From NCBI RefSeq assembly GCF_023822005.2, contig NZ_CP098806.1, forward strand, positions 5,082,501-5,146,500: a stretch of 64,000 nucleotides of DNA, written 5' to 3'. How positions within the stretch are numbered: position 1 is the stretch's first letter; each line of letters opens with the position of its first letter. Source of the stretch: Dyadobacter fanqingshengii. GTDB taxonomy: Bacteria > Bacteroidota > Bacteroidia > Cytophagales > Spirosomataceae. Below are positions 1-8,390 of the stretch, in pieces. Under the pieces are notes generated by a model, which had not been told where the DNA came from, searched no databases, and worked only from the letters and a program-made list of their open reading frames with translations. The position numbers and the translations under genes were made by a program.

Positions 1-718
1 CATTAAATGCCTGTTTCGCACATTTCGCGTCCGTTGCCGCCCAGACCGTTGCTTTTACCAGGAGCGTTGCATCGGTCATTTCCAATAATGAATGATAAGC
101 ACCCGTTTTTCCGGGAAAGCGGAGCGGCAAATTGTATTCTTTGGAAATGGAGGCATACACCGCAATGGCTACGGCCAGGTTCATAGGGTTCCCCAGCGCA
201 ACGCCTCCTACAACCGAAGGCCGGATCGCCGACCAGGTCCAGCGTTTGCCTTTTTGAGCTGCTTCAAGAAAATTTTGCTGATCCACATTAAATTCCGGAG
301 GCATATGGCCCGCGTCATCTTCTTTCGCAGGCGTTTTGAACGGGCCCAAATGTGCTCCATAAACCTTATAACCCTGCATTAAACTCACGTGTTCCAACTT
401 TGGCGACACATTTTCAATCACCTGCACCAGGTTCGTGAGCATGGCAAGATTAGGCGCCACAAGCTCTGCCCAGGTTGGCCGGTCTTGATAAGCTGCGTAA
501 AAAACGTGTGTAACATTTGAAAGATCAGCGAGTTTGGCCGTTACATCAGCCTTATCCGTGAGGTCAACAGAAATGTAGGAAATGTTTTCTGTTGGCTCTC
601 CGCCTCTCCTGGATAGCCCAATGATGTCCCAATCGGGAAGGGTCGATAAATAATGAATGAGGTTTTCGCCGATAATGCCGTTTGCTCCGGCAACGAGTGC
701 TGTTTTTACATTTTTCAT
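1..718 (-). CDS. SDR-family NAD(P)-dependent oxidoreductase, PRISE-like (partial)
   Basis: The reverse strand is open from an ATG at 718 to the window edge, giving 239 residues with the C-terminus missing. The N-terminus starts MKNVKTALVAGANGIIGENL, an extended-SDR nucleotide-binding loop (GANGIIG), followed by SRRGG after the second strand, which suggests NADP. The later ENVSPKLEHVSLMQGYKVYG and the spacing of the tyrosine region resemble the progesterone-5-beta-reductase-like (PRISE, iridoid-synthase-like) branch of atypical SDRs; in this family the substrate is usually an enone. It is divergent from an AraC regulator 94 bases away, which is the likely controller. The substrate cannot be read from the sequence. 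Confidence 0.85.
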   Translation of the reverse strand, partial: MKNVKTALVAGANGIIGENLIHYLSTLPDWDIIGLSRRGGEPTENISYISVDLTDKADVTAKLADLSNVTHVFYAAYQDRPTWAELVAPNLAMLTNLVQVIENVSPKLEHVSLMQGYKVYGAHLGPFKTPAKEDDAGHMPPEFNVDQQNFLEAAQKGKRWTWSAIRPSVVGGVALGNPMNLAVAIAVYASISKEYNLPLRFPGKTGAYHSLLEMTDATLLVKATVWAATDAKCAKQAFN

Positions 719-745
719 GGTTTGTTGTTTTCGTTTTTGATAAAG

Positions 746-753
746 CAAAGTTA
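746..753 (-). promoter_or_regulatory. Bacteroidota -7 element for the SDR gene
   Basis: On the reverse strand this reads TAACTTTG, an exact match to the TAnnTTTG consensus of the Bacteroidota primary sigma factor. It lies 28 bases upstream of the SDR start. No clear -33 TTG was identified. Confidence 0.5.
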
Positions 754-778
754 TCGCACGTGTGCAGGGAGAAGCTTG

Positions 779-786
779 TATATTTG
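779..786 (+). promoter_or_regulatory. Bacteroidota -7 element for the AraC gene
   Basis: TATATTTG matches TAnnTTTG exactly and lies 26 bases before the AraC-family ATG. With the reverse element at 746-753 it forms a compact divergent promoter pair. Confidence 0.55.
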
Positions 787-812
787 TATGGTTTGTTGGT
801 AATTATTGATGT

Positions 813-1661
813 ATGAAAAGGTATTTTCAGCACGAGTTTCTGAAAGTTTCCCACTTTGCGGCCAGCCATTGGGAACATCCTGTGCACAACCATAATCATT
901 TCGAAATTATATTTGTACATAAAGGAAAGGGCTTGCATTGTGTTTCAGGGACATATATTCCCTATGATGGGGCAAATTTGTTTCTGTTGGCACCCTGCGA
1001 TTATCACAGGTTTGAAATTGAGGAAGAGACTGAATTTACGTTCGTAAAATTCAGCTATACTTATTTAAAAAGCATTGAGAATATACAAGCGGTTGATAGC
1101 TGGAATAAGGATATGGATCAATTGCTGATCCACGCGCAAAACCGATCCAGACCTTTACTACAAACGGATTCTGAAAAACAGAAAGCGGACAGCCTGATGC
1201 GGCTCATTGCGCAGGAGTGGAAAGACGATAAAAATGAGGGAAATGAAACCATTTTCTTCCTGATTCAGGCCATTCTTGCGACCATCAAGCGCAATCTGAT
1301 GCCCGGCCTCACGGGATCAGGGCAAAAGCATGTAGAGAAAATTAACCGCGTCATTCAATATATCCACGAGCATATTTATTCGGTTGAAAAAACGCAAGCA
1401 GCGCATTTGGCCGACATTTTTGGCTTTTCAAAGCATTATTTTGGATTGTTTTTTAAGGAGCAAACGGGCTTCACCCTGCGGGAATACATTGCGCAAAACA
1501 AGCTGCATTTAATTGAAAACCGGCTGAAATACAGCTCATTTTCGATTAAGGAAATTAGTAATGAGCTGGGATTTACGGATCTGAGCCATTTTAATAAATT
1601 TGTGAAGCAGCACCGCGGATACACACCTTCCGAATTCCGTGGCAAACTGACGAAGCCCTAG
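813..1661 (+). CDS. AraC family transcriptional regulator with N-terminal cupin
   Basis: A protein of 282 residues. The N-terminal half has the AraC-type cupin pattern (HNHNHFEIIFVHKGKG around residues 25-40) used for effector sensing. The C-terminal 100 residues carry two helix-turn-helix units: one around HLADIFGFSKHYFGLFFKEQTG and one around IKEISNELGFTDLSHFNKFVKQHRGYTPSEFR, the latter being the conserved AraC signature. It probably controls the divergent SDR gene and itself. The stop codon overlaps the stop of the convergent LacI gene by 4 bases. The ligand is unknown; a carbohydrate would fit the neighbourhood. Confidence 0.92.
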   Translation: MKRYFQHEFLKVSHFAASHWEHPVHNHNHFEIIFVHKGKGLHCVSGTYIPYDGANLFLLAPCDYHRFEIEEETEFTFVKFSYTYLKSIENIQAVDSWNKDMDQLLIHAQNRSRPLLQTDSEKQKADSLMRLIAQEWKDDKNEGNETIFFLIQAILATIKRNLMPGLTGSGQKHVEKINRVIQYIHEHIYSVEKTQAAHLADIFGFSKHYFGLFFKEQTGFTLREYIAQNKLHLIENRLKYSSFSIKEISNELGFTDLSHFNKFVKQHRGYTPSEFRGKLTKP

Positions 1662-2674
1662 CTGCGCGAAGTAGATTCCCGTACGATCAGCTCACCGGAA
1701 AGCACAACTTCCTCACCGGTAAAATTGGTCTTCTTAATGTGAGTAAGCAGCAATTCGCAGCTTTTTCGGCCAATTTCAAAAGCGGGCTCGGCCACAGTTG
1801 ATAATGTGGGAGAAATGATCTCACAAATCGGATCATTGGTAAAACCGATAACACCCACTTCCGCCCCGATCCGGATATTTTTACGCTTCAAGGCCACTAT
1901 TGCGCCAATCGCTTTCCGATCGTTCACAGCGAAAATAGCGTCGGGCCATTTCGGATTTTCTGTAAACAGTTGTGCAACATCCGATTCGCCGTCTTTTTGG
2001 GAAAATCCTGAATAAACCACCCAATCATTATCAAAAGCAAGGTTATGGTCGCGCAATGCGTGCTGGTAGCCACGGAGCCGGTTTTCGGTCAGGAAAACGC
2101 CTTTCGGCCCTGTGATATGCGCTATTTTCTGATAACCTTGTTCAATGAGATGATTGACAGCCTGATACGCGCCATTATAATCATCTTGCATCACTTTTGA
2201 AATATGGATCTCCTCGGGTACGCGGTCGAAAAACACGACCGGCAGCCCGTCGTCGATCAATTCCTGGAAATGTTTGCAAGCGTCGGAAGGGGAGGAAACA
2301 CACGCCAGCAAACCATCCAGACTACTCAGCGATAGATCATGAACGATCTTCTTTTCCAGTTCGGGTGAATCATTGGTAATGTATAAAATGATGTTATAAC
2401 CCTTACTCTGAGCCACTTCCTGAATGCCGGTGATGACCGTCGAAAAGTAATAATTGGTAATGGCCGGAATAATCACGCCGATCTTATGTGTGCTGCTTTT
2501 CACCAAGCCCATTGCATTGAAATTAGGCTTATAATGCATTTCCTCGGCTTTTTCCAGCACCAACTTGCGCGTTTGCGGGCTCACATCATAGGCATCCCGC
2601 AACGCCCTGGAAACCGTGGCAACGGATATGCCGAGTGCTTTTGCAATGTCTTTAATGGTGGCAAACCTGCGCAT
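1658..2674 (-). CDS. LacI family transcriptional regulator
   Basis: A protein of 338 residues, the normal LacI length. The N-terminal HTH is clear (TIKDIAKALGISVATVSRAL, residues 6-25) with the hinge helix near residues 50-58. The remainder is a periplasmic-binding-protein-like effector domain (IGVIIPAITNYYFSTVITGI, later AIFAVNDRKAIGAI and VGVIGFTND). It is divergent from the GH109-nagB locus, 93 bases away, so it is likely the local repressor of amino-sugar use. A candidate operator lies just in front of its start. Confidence 0.93.
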   Translation of the reverse strand: MRRFATIKDIAKALGISVATVSRALRDAYDVSPQTRKLVLEKAEEMHYKPNFNAMGLVKSSTHKIGVIIPAITNYYFSTVITGIQEVAQSKGYNIILYITNDSPELEKKIVHDLSLSSLDGLLACVSSPSDACKHFQELIDDGLPVVFFDRVPEEIHISKVMQDDYNGAYQAVNHLIEQGYQKIAHITGPKGVFLTENRLRGYQHALRDHNLAFDNDWVVYSGFSQKDGESDVAQLFTENPKWPDAIFAVNDRKAIGAIVALKRKNIRIGAEVGVIGFTNDPICEIISPTLSTVAEPAFEIGRKSCELLLTHIKKTNFTGEEVVLSGELIVRESTSRS

Positions 2675-2683
2675 ATTTTCCGA

Positions 2684-2697
2684 TAACGTTCTCGTTA
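2684..2697. promoter_or_regulatory. Candidate LacI operator TAACG-N4-CGTTA
   Basis: A 14-bp inverted repeat TAACG TTCT CGTTA stands 10 bases before the LacI start in the divergent control region. A second inverted pair, CGATAAC at 2681-2687 and GTTATCG at 2732-2738, spans the same region. LacI proteins bind symmetric sites of this size, so autoregulation and control of the GH109 operon is an inference. Confidence 0.35.
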
Positions 2698-2767
2698 ATA
2701 ATTAATTCGAATGTTCAGGATAGCTAATCGAGTTATCGTAAAATTGTAAGTATATCAAACTAAACCC

Positions 2768-4183
2768 ATGAAAAAAAGAGATTTCCTCAAACTCACCGGA
2801 TTAAGCGGCATTGGATTGCTGAATGCCGGTTACGCAAACGCTAGCCCGCTCGATCTGGCCTCAAAGACTATTCCGTCTGCTCCAAAATTCAACATGAGCG
2901 GTTATGCAGCACCCAAAATCGAAACGGTTCGCATTGGTTACATCGGACTCGGCAACAGAGGCGGCGGAGCTATTCAGCGAATCAAAAAGCTTGAAAATGT
3001 ACAGGTAACCGCCCTTTGCGACATTAGAACAGAAAAAGCGGAGGCTGCAAAAAAGACTTTTGAAGGCACAGGCCACAATCCCAAAGTGTATTCGGGAACA
3101 GCCGACGCCTGGAAAAAAATGTGTGAACAGGAAAATCTTGACCTCATATACATATGCACGCCGTGGAGCCTGCACGCGCCTATGGCCATTCACGCGATGG
3201 AACATGGCAAGCACGCAGCCGTGGAAATCCCCGCCGCGGTAACAGTTGACGAATGCTGGAAACTGGTTGAAATATCAGAGAAAACAAAGAAGCATTGCAT
3301 GATGCTCGAAAACTGCTGCTACGATTTTTTTGAATTGCTAACCCTTAATATGGCCCGACAAGGCTATTTTGGCGAAATCATTCACGCCGAGGGTGCTTAT
3401 ATCCACGACATTTACGATTCATTTTTTGACAAATCCAAACGCTTCGATCTCTGGCGGTTGAAGGAGAACCAGCGCAATGGCAACCTCTATCCGACGCACG
3501 GATTAGGGCCTGTGGCTCAGATCCTGGACATTAACCGGGGCGATAAAATGGATTACCTCGTAAGTATGGCCAGCAACGACTTCATGCTGCAAGCACGCGC
3601 GGAAAAGCTGGCCGCCGAAGATCCTGAATTCAAACAATTCAAAGGAAAGACATTTCGTGGCAACATGAACACAACCACGATCCGCACTGCCAAAGGCAAA
3701 ACGATCATGCTGCAGCACGACGTAACTTCCCCGCGCGTTTATTCCCGATTGCATGTGATCAGCGGCACAAAAGGGTCGGCTCAAAAATATCCATTACCCG
3801 AAGGTCCGGCCGGAACACCGGAAGGACGCATTGCGCAGGGGCATGAATGGCTCAAAGACGCGGAATTCAAAGCATTGGAACAAGAATACCAGCCGGAAAT
3901 AGTCAAAAGAATTGGCGAGCTGGCAAAGAAAGTTGGCGGTCACGGCGGTATGGATTTCCTGATGGACTGGCGCCTGATCGATTGCCTCAGAAACGGCTTG
4001 CCGCTCGATCAGGACGTGTACGACGCGGCTTCATGGAGTGTCATCGCGCCATTGAGCGAATGGTCCGTTGCCCACCGTTCTAATTCCATCGACATTCCCG
4101 ATTTCACTTCCGGCGCCTGGAAATCCAATAAGCCCGTGGACATTGCCCTTTCGCAAGGTGGAAATACGGGCGTGAAATCGTAA
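2768..4183 (+). CDS. Glycoside hydrolase family 109, alpha-N-acetylgalactosaminidase-like
   Basis: A protein of 471 residues with a Rossmann NAD-binding start (RIGYIGLGNRGGG, about residues 55-67) and a Gfo/Idh/MocA-like C-domain. Features shared with GH109 enzymes such as the Elizabethkingia NagA protein are CTPWSLHAPMAIHAMEHGKH, EIPAAVTVDECWKLVE, NGNLYPTHGLGP, GHGGMDFL and the end IPDFTSGAWK. GH109 enzymes remove terminal alpha-GalNAc by an NAD-dependent elimination/addition mechanism. The first residues (KKRDFLKLTG) form a weak Tat-type or lipoprotein-less export signal lacking the second arginine, so periplasmic location is likely but not certain. It is the first gene of a forward operon with nagB 35 bases downstream. 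Confidence 0.88.
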   Translation: MKKRDFLKLTGLSGIGLLNAGYANASPLDLASKTIPSAPKFNMSGYAAPKIETVRIGYIGLGNRGGGAIQRIKKLENVQVTALCDIRTEKAEAAKKTFEGTGHNPKVYSGTADAWKKMCEQENLDLIYICTPWSLHAPMAIHAMEHGKHAAVEIPAAVTVDECWKLVEISEKTKKHCMMLENCCYDFFELLTLNMARQGYFGEIIHAEGAYIHDIYDSFFDKSKRFDLWRLKENQRNGNLYPTHGLGPVAQILDINRGDKMDYLVSMASNDFMLQARAEKLAAEDPEFKQFKGKTFRGNMNTTTIRTAKGKTIMLQHDVTSPRVYSRLHVISGTKGSAQKYPLPEGPAGTPEGRIAQGHEWLKDAEFKALEQEYQPEIVKRIGELAKKVGGHGGMDFLMDWRLIDCLRNGLPLDQDVYDAASWSVIAPLSEWSVAHRSNSIDIPDFTSGAWKSNKPVDIALSQGGNTGVKS

Positions 4184-4218
4184 TTTTTTTAATAAATATT
4201 AATCAAGATCAGATTGTA

Positions 4219-4968
4219 ATGAAAGTTGTTATTTCGGATACAAAGCACGAGTTGGGAGTTAAGGCTGCAACGCTTGCGGCAGAATTGATCCGCAAAACCA
4301 TCGCAGAAAAAGGTTTTGTAAACATTATTCTGGCCACAGGAACCAGCCAGTTTCAAACTTTGGAACAATTAATAAAAGAAGAAAATATCGATTGGGGCAA
4401 GGTGACCATGTTCCACCTCGACGAATTCATAGATTTGCCATTGGCACACGCTGCAAGTTTCAGGAAATATCTGAAAGAGCGCTTTTTGGATAAAGTTCCT
4501 CCATTAAAAGCCGTTCATCTGATCAATGGCGAGGGTAACATTGAAGCCGAAATTGCGAATCTGAACAGCATTATCAGCCAGCATCCGATTGATGTTGCGT
4601 TGGTGGGTGTAGGAGAAAACGGGCATCTTGCATTCAACGATCCGCCGGCGGATTTTGAAAATGAAAACCCATATCACGTCGTAAACCTGGACGAACCTTG
4701 CCGCATGCAGCAAATGGGCGAGGGCTGGTTTGGATCACTGGACGAAGTTCCGTTGCAGGCGATCAGCATGACGGTGAAGCAGATTATGAAGTCTAAATAC
4801 ATTGTCTGCTCCGTGCCGGACGAGCGTAAGGCGCTGGCTGTCAGGAATAGTTTGTTGCAAGAAGTGAGTAACATTTATCCGGCAAGCATTTTACAAAACC
4901 ACGCGCATTGCACATTTTTTCTTGATAAAAATTCCGCATCCCTGCTGCCAGAAAAAGTGGTTGCTTAA
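4219..4968 (+). CDS. nagB: Glucosamine-6-phosphate deaminase family (NagB-like)
   Basis: A protein of 249 residues with the NagB/SugP isomerase fold: LATGTSQFQTLEQL near 38-51, MFHLDEFIDLP near 64-73, and the motif GVGENGHLAFNDP at about 130-142. The family converts amino-sugar 6-phosphates to ketose phosphates and ammonia in the cytoplasm. Relative to E. coli NagB the catalytic-base aspartate of NDGH is replaced by asparagine (ENGH, N134); this form is common in a separate NagB-like branch, so galactosamine-6-phosphate is an alternative substrate and would suit the GH109 neighbour. It lies 12 bases before the hydrolase gene, in one operon. No nagA deacetylase is present in the window. Confidence 0.82.
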   Translation: MKVVISDTKHELGVKAATLAAELIRKTIAEKGFVNIILATGTSQFQTLEQLIKEENIDWGKVTMFHLDEFIDLPLAHAASFRKYLKERFLDKVPPLKAVHLINGEGNIEAEIANLNSIISQHPIDVALVGVGENGHLAFNDPPADFENENPYHVVNLDEPCRMQQMGEGWFGSLDEVPLQAISMTVKQIMKSKYIVCSVPDERKALAVRNSLLQEVSNIYPASILQNHAHCTFFLDKNSASLLPEKVVA

Positions 4969-4980
4969 ACTAAAAACAAC

Positions 4981-6282
4981 ATGAAACCCGAAGATCCGGA
5001 AGAAAACAATGATAGGCGGGAATTTTTAAAAACGTCATTGACTGCGATGGCAATTCCTTTTAGTTTTAATGTTGATGCAATTTCAAATTTTATCCCAATG
5101 GAAAATATGGTTTCTGAAAACGCGCAATTACCGGACAAAAGCATTATCGGCGATTATGGAAGCTGGGCAGCCTCCTTGCTGAAACCCGTTCCGCCGCTGT
5201 CGTTCAGGGATACCAAATGGAAAGATCTGACCGCCTGGAAAAAGGAAGCCTACGCGAAAGCTCAGGAATTGATCGCCAGTCCGCCCAAATCGCCTTTGCC
5301 AAAAGTTACTGTTAATAAAAAATACATTTACGACGGTCTGGAAATCGAGGAAATTTCTTGGCAACTGCCATATGGGCACAAAACGCAGGCCGTGGTGTTG
5401 AAGCCGCAAGGCGCCACTAAGCCGCTTCCTGCGATCCTGGGCCTGCATGATCACGCCGGGAAAAAGTATTTTGGATACAGAAAAATCGTCAAAACATCCG
5501 ACGATCAGCATCCGCTTTTGGTGGAGCATCAGGCCACCGATTATAGCGGAAAGGCGTGGGCCAATGAAGTCGCGAAGCGCGGCTATGTGGTGATGGTGCA
5601 TGACGCATTTACATTTGGCAGCAGGCGCGTCAGGTTTGAAGATGTCCAGGGACTGAATTGGGGTGAGGTAGATACGGCCGGCAAATCGGATCAGGATCCT
5701 GAGAAAAAGGAAAACATTGACGCCTATAATGAATGGTCAAGTGCGCATGAGCATGTGATGTCGAAGTCACTTTTCAGTGCAGGAACAACGTGGCCGGGAG
5801 TTTTTCTGGCCGAGGATCAGGTCGCGCTGGATATCCTGGAACAGCGTAAGGACGTGGATCCGCAACGTATAGGGTGTGGCGGATTATCCGGCGGGGGCTT
5901 GCGAACCGTTTATTTGGGCGGAATGGATCCGCGTGTGAAATGTGCAGTATGCGTCGGTTTCATGACGACCTGGACGGATCTGGTTTTAAACAAATCGGTA
6001 ACCCACACCTGGATGACTTATACGCCGCTTTTACCAAAGTATTTAGAATTTCCAGAAATCCTTGGATTGCGAGTGCCACTGCCAACATTAGTTCAAAACA
6101 ACAATCAGGACGAGCTTTACACACTTCCCGAGATGAAAAAGGCGGATCAGGTTTTGGGTGATGTTTATAAAAAAGCAGGCGCGCAGGATAAATATCTGGC
6201 CAAATTCTACGACGGCGAACACAAGTTTGACGCCGCTATGCAAAAAGACGCATTCGAATGGTTTGATAAGTGGCTCAAATAG
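4981..6282 (+). CDS. Tat-exported alpha/beta hydrolase, dienelactone hydrolase/acetyl xylan esterase-like
   Basis: A protein of 433 residues. A twin-arginine signal is visible (DRREFLKTSL at 11-20). The alpha/beta-hydrolase body has the lid-side GLHDHAGKK region, the nucleophile elbow GGLSGGG with Ser303, a late NNQDELYT aspartate and the final DGEHKFD histidine, so the triad is complete. Related large Bacteroidota proteins are annotated as dienelactone hydrolases or carbohydrate esterases. Its position between a NagB-like gene and an oxidoreductase suggests removal of an ester from the same glycan in the periplasm. The actual substrate cannot be read. Confidence 0.75.
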   Translation: MKPEDPEENNDRREFLKTSLTAMAIPFSFNVDAISNFIPMENMVSENAQLPDKSIIGDYGSWAASLLKPVPPLSFRDTKWKDLTAWKKEAYAKAQELIASPPKSPLPKVTVNKKYIYDGLEIEEISWQLPYGHKTQAVVLKPQGATKPLPAILGLHDHAGKKYFGYRKIVKTSDDQHPLLVEHQATDYSGKAWANEVAKRGYVVMVHDAFTFGSRRVRFEDVQGLNWGEVDTAGKSDQDPEKKENIDAYNEWSSAHEHVMSKSLFSAGTTWPGVFLAEDQVALDILEQRKDVDPQRIGCGGLSGGGLRTVYLGGMDPRVKCAVCVGFMTTWTDLVLNKSVTHTWMTYTPLLPKYLEFPEILGLRVPLPTLVQNNNQDELYTLPEMKKADQVLGDVYKKAGAQDKYLAKFYDGEHKFDAAMQKDAFEWFDKWLK

Positions 6283-6346
6283 TCGAAAACATTCAAAAAT
6301 CTCGCACCGTTATCATTACATATGAAATCGCAAAAATTGTTTACAT

Positions 6347-6366
6347 TTACGGGCACGTGCCCGTAA
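6347..6366. promoter_or_regulatory. Perfect 20-bp palindrome, candidate operator
   Basis: TTACGGGCACGTGCCCGTAA is its own reverse complement over all 20 bases with a central CG. It is GC-rich inside an AT-rich spacer and ends 16 bases before the oxidoreductase ATG. A near -7 element (TACATTTA, 6343-6350) abuts it, placing the palindrome over the expected transcription start. LacI-family sites often have this size and a central CG; which protein binds is unknown. Confidence 0.6.
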
Positions 6367-6382
6367 CCAAAATGTTTCAACT

Positions 6383-7597
6383 ATGGCAGCTCCATCCACT
6401 TCCCGCAGACAATTTATTTCAACAGGATTAACCGCAGCAGCAGGCTTGTCGGTCATCGCCAATCCGCTTTTCGCAGCGCGACCAAAAGCTGCGGATAAAA
6501 TTCGTCTGGGCATTATAGGAACAGGTTCGCGGGGAGCTGGCTTATGCACATTGATCAGGGAAATGCCCGAAATCGCGCTCGTTGCATGCTGCGACACCAT
6601 TCCTGAAAACCTGCAGAAAGGGTTGAGCCTGGCAGAAAAAGGAGCCAAAGGTTACTCCGATTATCGCAAGTTGCTTGAAGACAAAACCCTGGACGCGGTG
6701 ATCATTGCCACGCCACTTTATTTGCATTATCCCATGGCTGTTGCCGCCATACAAGCTGGAAAGCACATTTATCTGGAAAAATCAATGACTTACGACATTC
6801 CGCAGGCGATTGATCTGGTCAAAAAGGTGCGGGATTCGAAACTGGTTTTTCAAATTGGCTATCAGTATCGCTATTATGGTTTGTATCACCGGGTGAAGGA
6901 AATTATAAAGGAAAACTGGCTGGGGAAAATCACGCATTTTGAATGTCAGTATAACCGCAATTCCAACTGGCGTTTTCCGGTAAAAGATCCGAAAATGGAG
7001 CGTCAGATCAACTGGAGAATGTATCGCGAATATTGCGGCGGCCCGCTTTCGGAGCTTTGCGCGCATGAAATTGATGTGGTAAATTATCTGGTAGACAGCC
7101 ATCCAACGAAAGTGGTTGGTCTCGGTAGCATTAATTATTGGAAAGATGGCCGCGATACTTACGATAACATCAGAACTATTTACGATTATCCAGGCGGCGT
7201 GAAAGCCAGCGTCACATCCGTGCTTTCCAATGCTTATAATGGTTACAGTATCAGGATTTTAGGTGATAAGGCAACCGTGGAAATCCTGCGTGACAAAGCC
7301 TACATCTACGCTGAATCCACCAACAATGCCAAAGGGACCGTGGACGGCGTTACAGGCGCAACATTGGCCGTGACCACGCAGGGAAAAGGCGTGGAAGTGG
7401 CTTATGGAAAACCCGGCGAGGAAAGTCTCGAACCGACGGTTTACGCGTTGCAGGATTTTATAGCATGCATTAAGGACAAAAAACGACCCATTTCCAACGT
7501 CGAAACCGGCCGTGACGGCTCCATAGCGATCCATATGGGCAATGCAGCGGCGGATACGGAAACTGTGCAGATCTGGAAGCCCGAATATTCCGTCTGA
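6383..7597 (+). CDS. Tat-exported Gfo/Idh/MocA family oxidoreductase
   Basis: A protein of 404 residues with a Tat signal (SRRQFISTGLTAAAGLS, from residue 8), a Rossmann motif (LGIIGTGSRGAG) and the family EKSMTYD variant of the usual EKP motif, where the catalytic-lysine proline is replaced by serine. The C-domain has GGPLSELCAHEIDVVNYL with the conserved histidine. Members oxidise or reduce sugars with NAD(P); exported ones in Bacteroidota are thought to keep a tightly bound cofactor. It follows the esterase by 100 bases and has its own palindromic control site, so it may be transcribed separately from the GH109-nagB genes. Confidence 0.88.
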   Translation: MAAPSTSRRQFISTGLTAAAGLSVIANPLFAARPKAADKIRLGIIGTGSRGAGLCTLIREMPEIALVACCDTIPENLQKGLSLAEKGAKGYSDYRKLLEDKTLDAVIIATPLYLHYPMAVAAIQAGKHIYLEKSMTYDIPQAIDLVKKVRDSKLVFQIGYQYRYYGLYHRVKEIIKENWLGKITHFECQYNRNSNWRFPVKDPKMERQINWRMYREYCGGPLSELCAHEIDVVNYLVDSHPTKVVGLGSINYWKDGRDTYDNIRTIYDYPGGVKASVTSVLSNAYNGYSIRILGDKATVEILRDKAYIYAESTNNAKGTVDGVTGATLAVTTQGKGVEVAYGKPGEESLEPTVYALQDFIACIKDKKRPISNVETGRDGSIAIHMGNAAADTETVQIWKPEYSV

Positions 7598-7655
7598 GCA
7601 TGCGGCCATTGCGCTATAAAAACATTTTGCTTGCAGGCTTGGCCATTCTTACAAA

Positions 7656-8366
7656 TCACAGCCCGATGCTCTTTAAAAAACCCTCCCGGTAATTTTGTCC
7701 TATCGGGATTTCTGTTCCGTTGATAAACACGCGATTTCCTTCAATATGGCTGATTTTGGCCTTATTAATGATGAAAGAACGGTGAATGCGGGGAAACAAT
7801 GTTGCCGGCATAAGCTCTTCAAAGCTCGAAAAGGTCATGGCTGGCAAAAGTGTATGTTGGGCCGTGACGATTTTGGTATAATTTCCATTGGCTTCGGCAT
7901 ATAGCAGCTCGTCGTGTTGAATTTTGTAAATCTTGTCGCCGGCTTTGATGAAAATATAATCGGTTGTTTTATCATGATACGCCTCTGCGGCCGGCCTGGG
8001 CGGCTCCTGCAAATGTTCCAGCGCCTTATCCACGGCAATGATGAAGCGTTCCAGCGAAAATGGTTTGAGTAAATAATCACAAGCCGCTAAGTCGAAAGCA
8101 TCTACGGCGTGCTCTTTATAAGCGGTTGTAAAAATGACTTCCGGTGGTTTTTTAAGCGTTTTCAGGAATGCGATCCCGTCCATAACCGGCATATTAATGT
8201 CCAGAAACAGGATATCCACTTTTTGCTGCTGCATAACCGCTTTCGCCTGCAATGCATTGCCGCATAAGCCCACCACTTCCAGATTGTCCAGATGCCCGCA
8301 ATAGGTTTTCAGGATATCCCGCGCAATGGGTTCGTCGTCAACAATGAGGCAATTGAATTTTTGCAT
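7656..8366 (-). CDS. LytTR family response regulator
   Basis: A protein of 236 residues. The receiver domain (1-120) has the acidic pair at D10/D11, phospho-acceptor D56 in FLDINMP, and the conserved lysine in LLKPF. The C-terminal half (about 135-236) is a LytTR DNA-binding domain: DYIFIKAGDKIYKI, YAEANGNYTKI, FPRIHRSFIINKAKI. It is cognate to the histidine kinase gene 24 bases upstream in the same operon. The target is probably the divergent outer-membrane gene at 9681 or the operon itself, an inference from position. Confidence 0.95.
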   Translation of the reverse strand: MQKFNCLIVDDEPIARDILKTYCGHLDNLEVVGLCGNALQAKAVMQQQKVDILFLDINMPVMDGIAFLKTLKKPPEVIFTTAYKEHAVDAFDLAACDYLLKPFSLERFIIAVDKALEHLQEPPRPAAEAYHDKTTDYIFIKAGDKIYKIQHDELLYAEANGNYTKIVTAQHTLLPAMTFSSFEELMPATLFPRIHRSFIINKAKISHIEGNRVFINGTEIPIGQNYREGFLKSIGL

Positions 8367-8390
8367 GAATTGATTTCCTAAGAATACATT

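Noticed and set aside
5128..5601. 157-residue reverse ORF inside the alpha/beta hydrolase gene
   Set aside because: The sense strand holds a complete hydrolase with its triad; the reverse frame has no family pattern.
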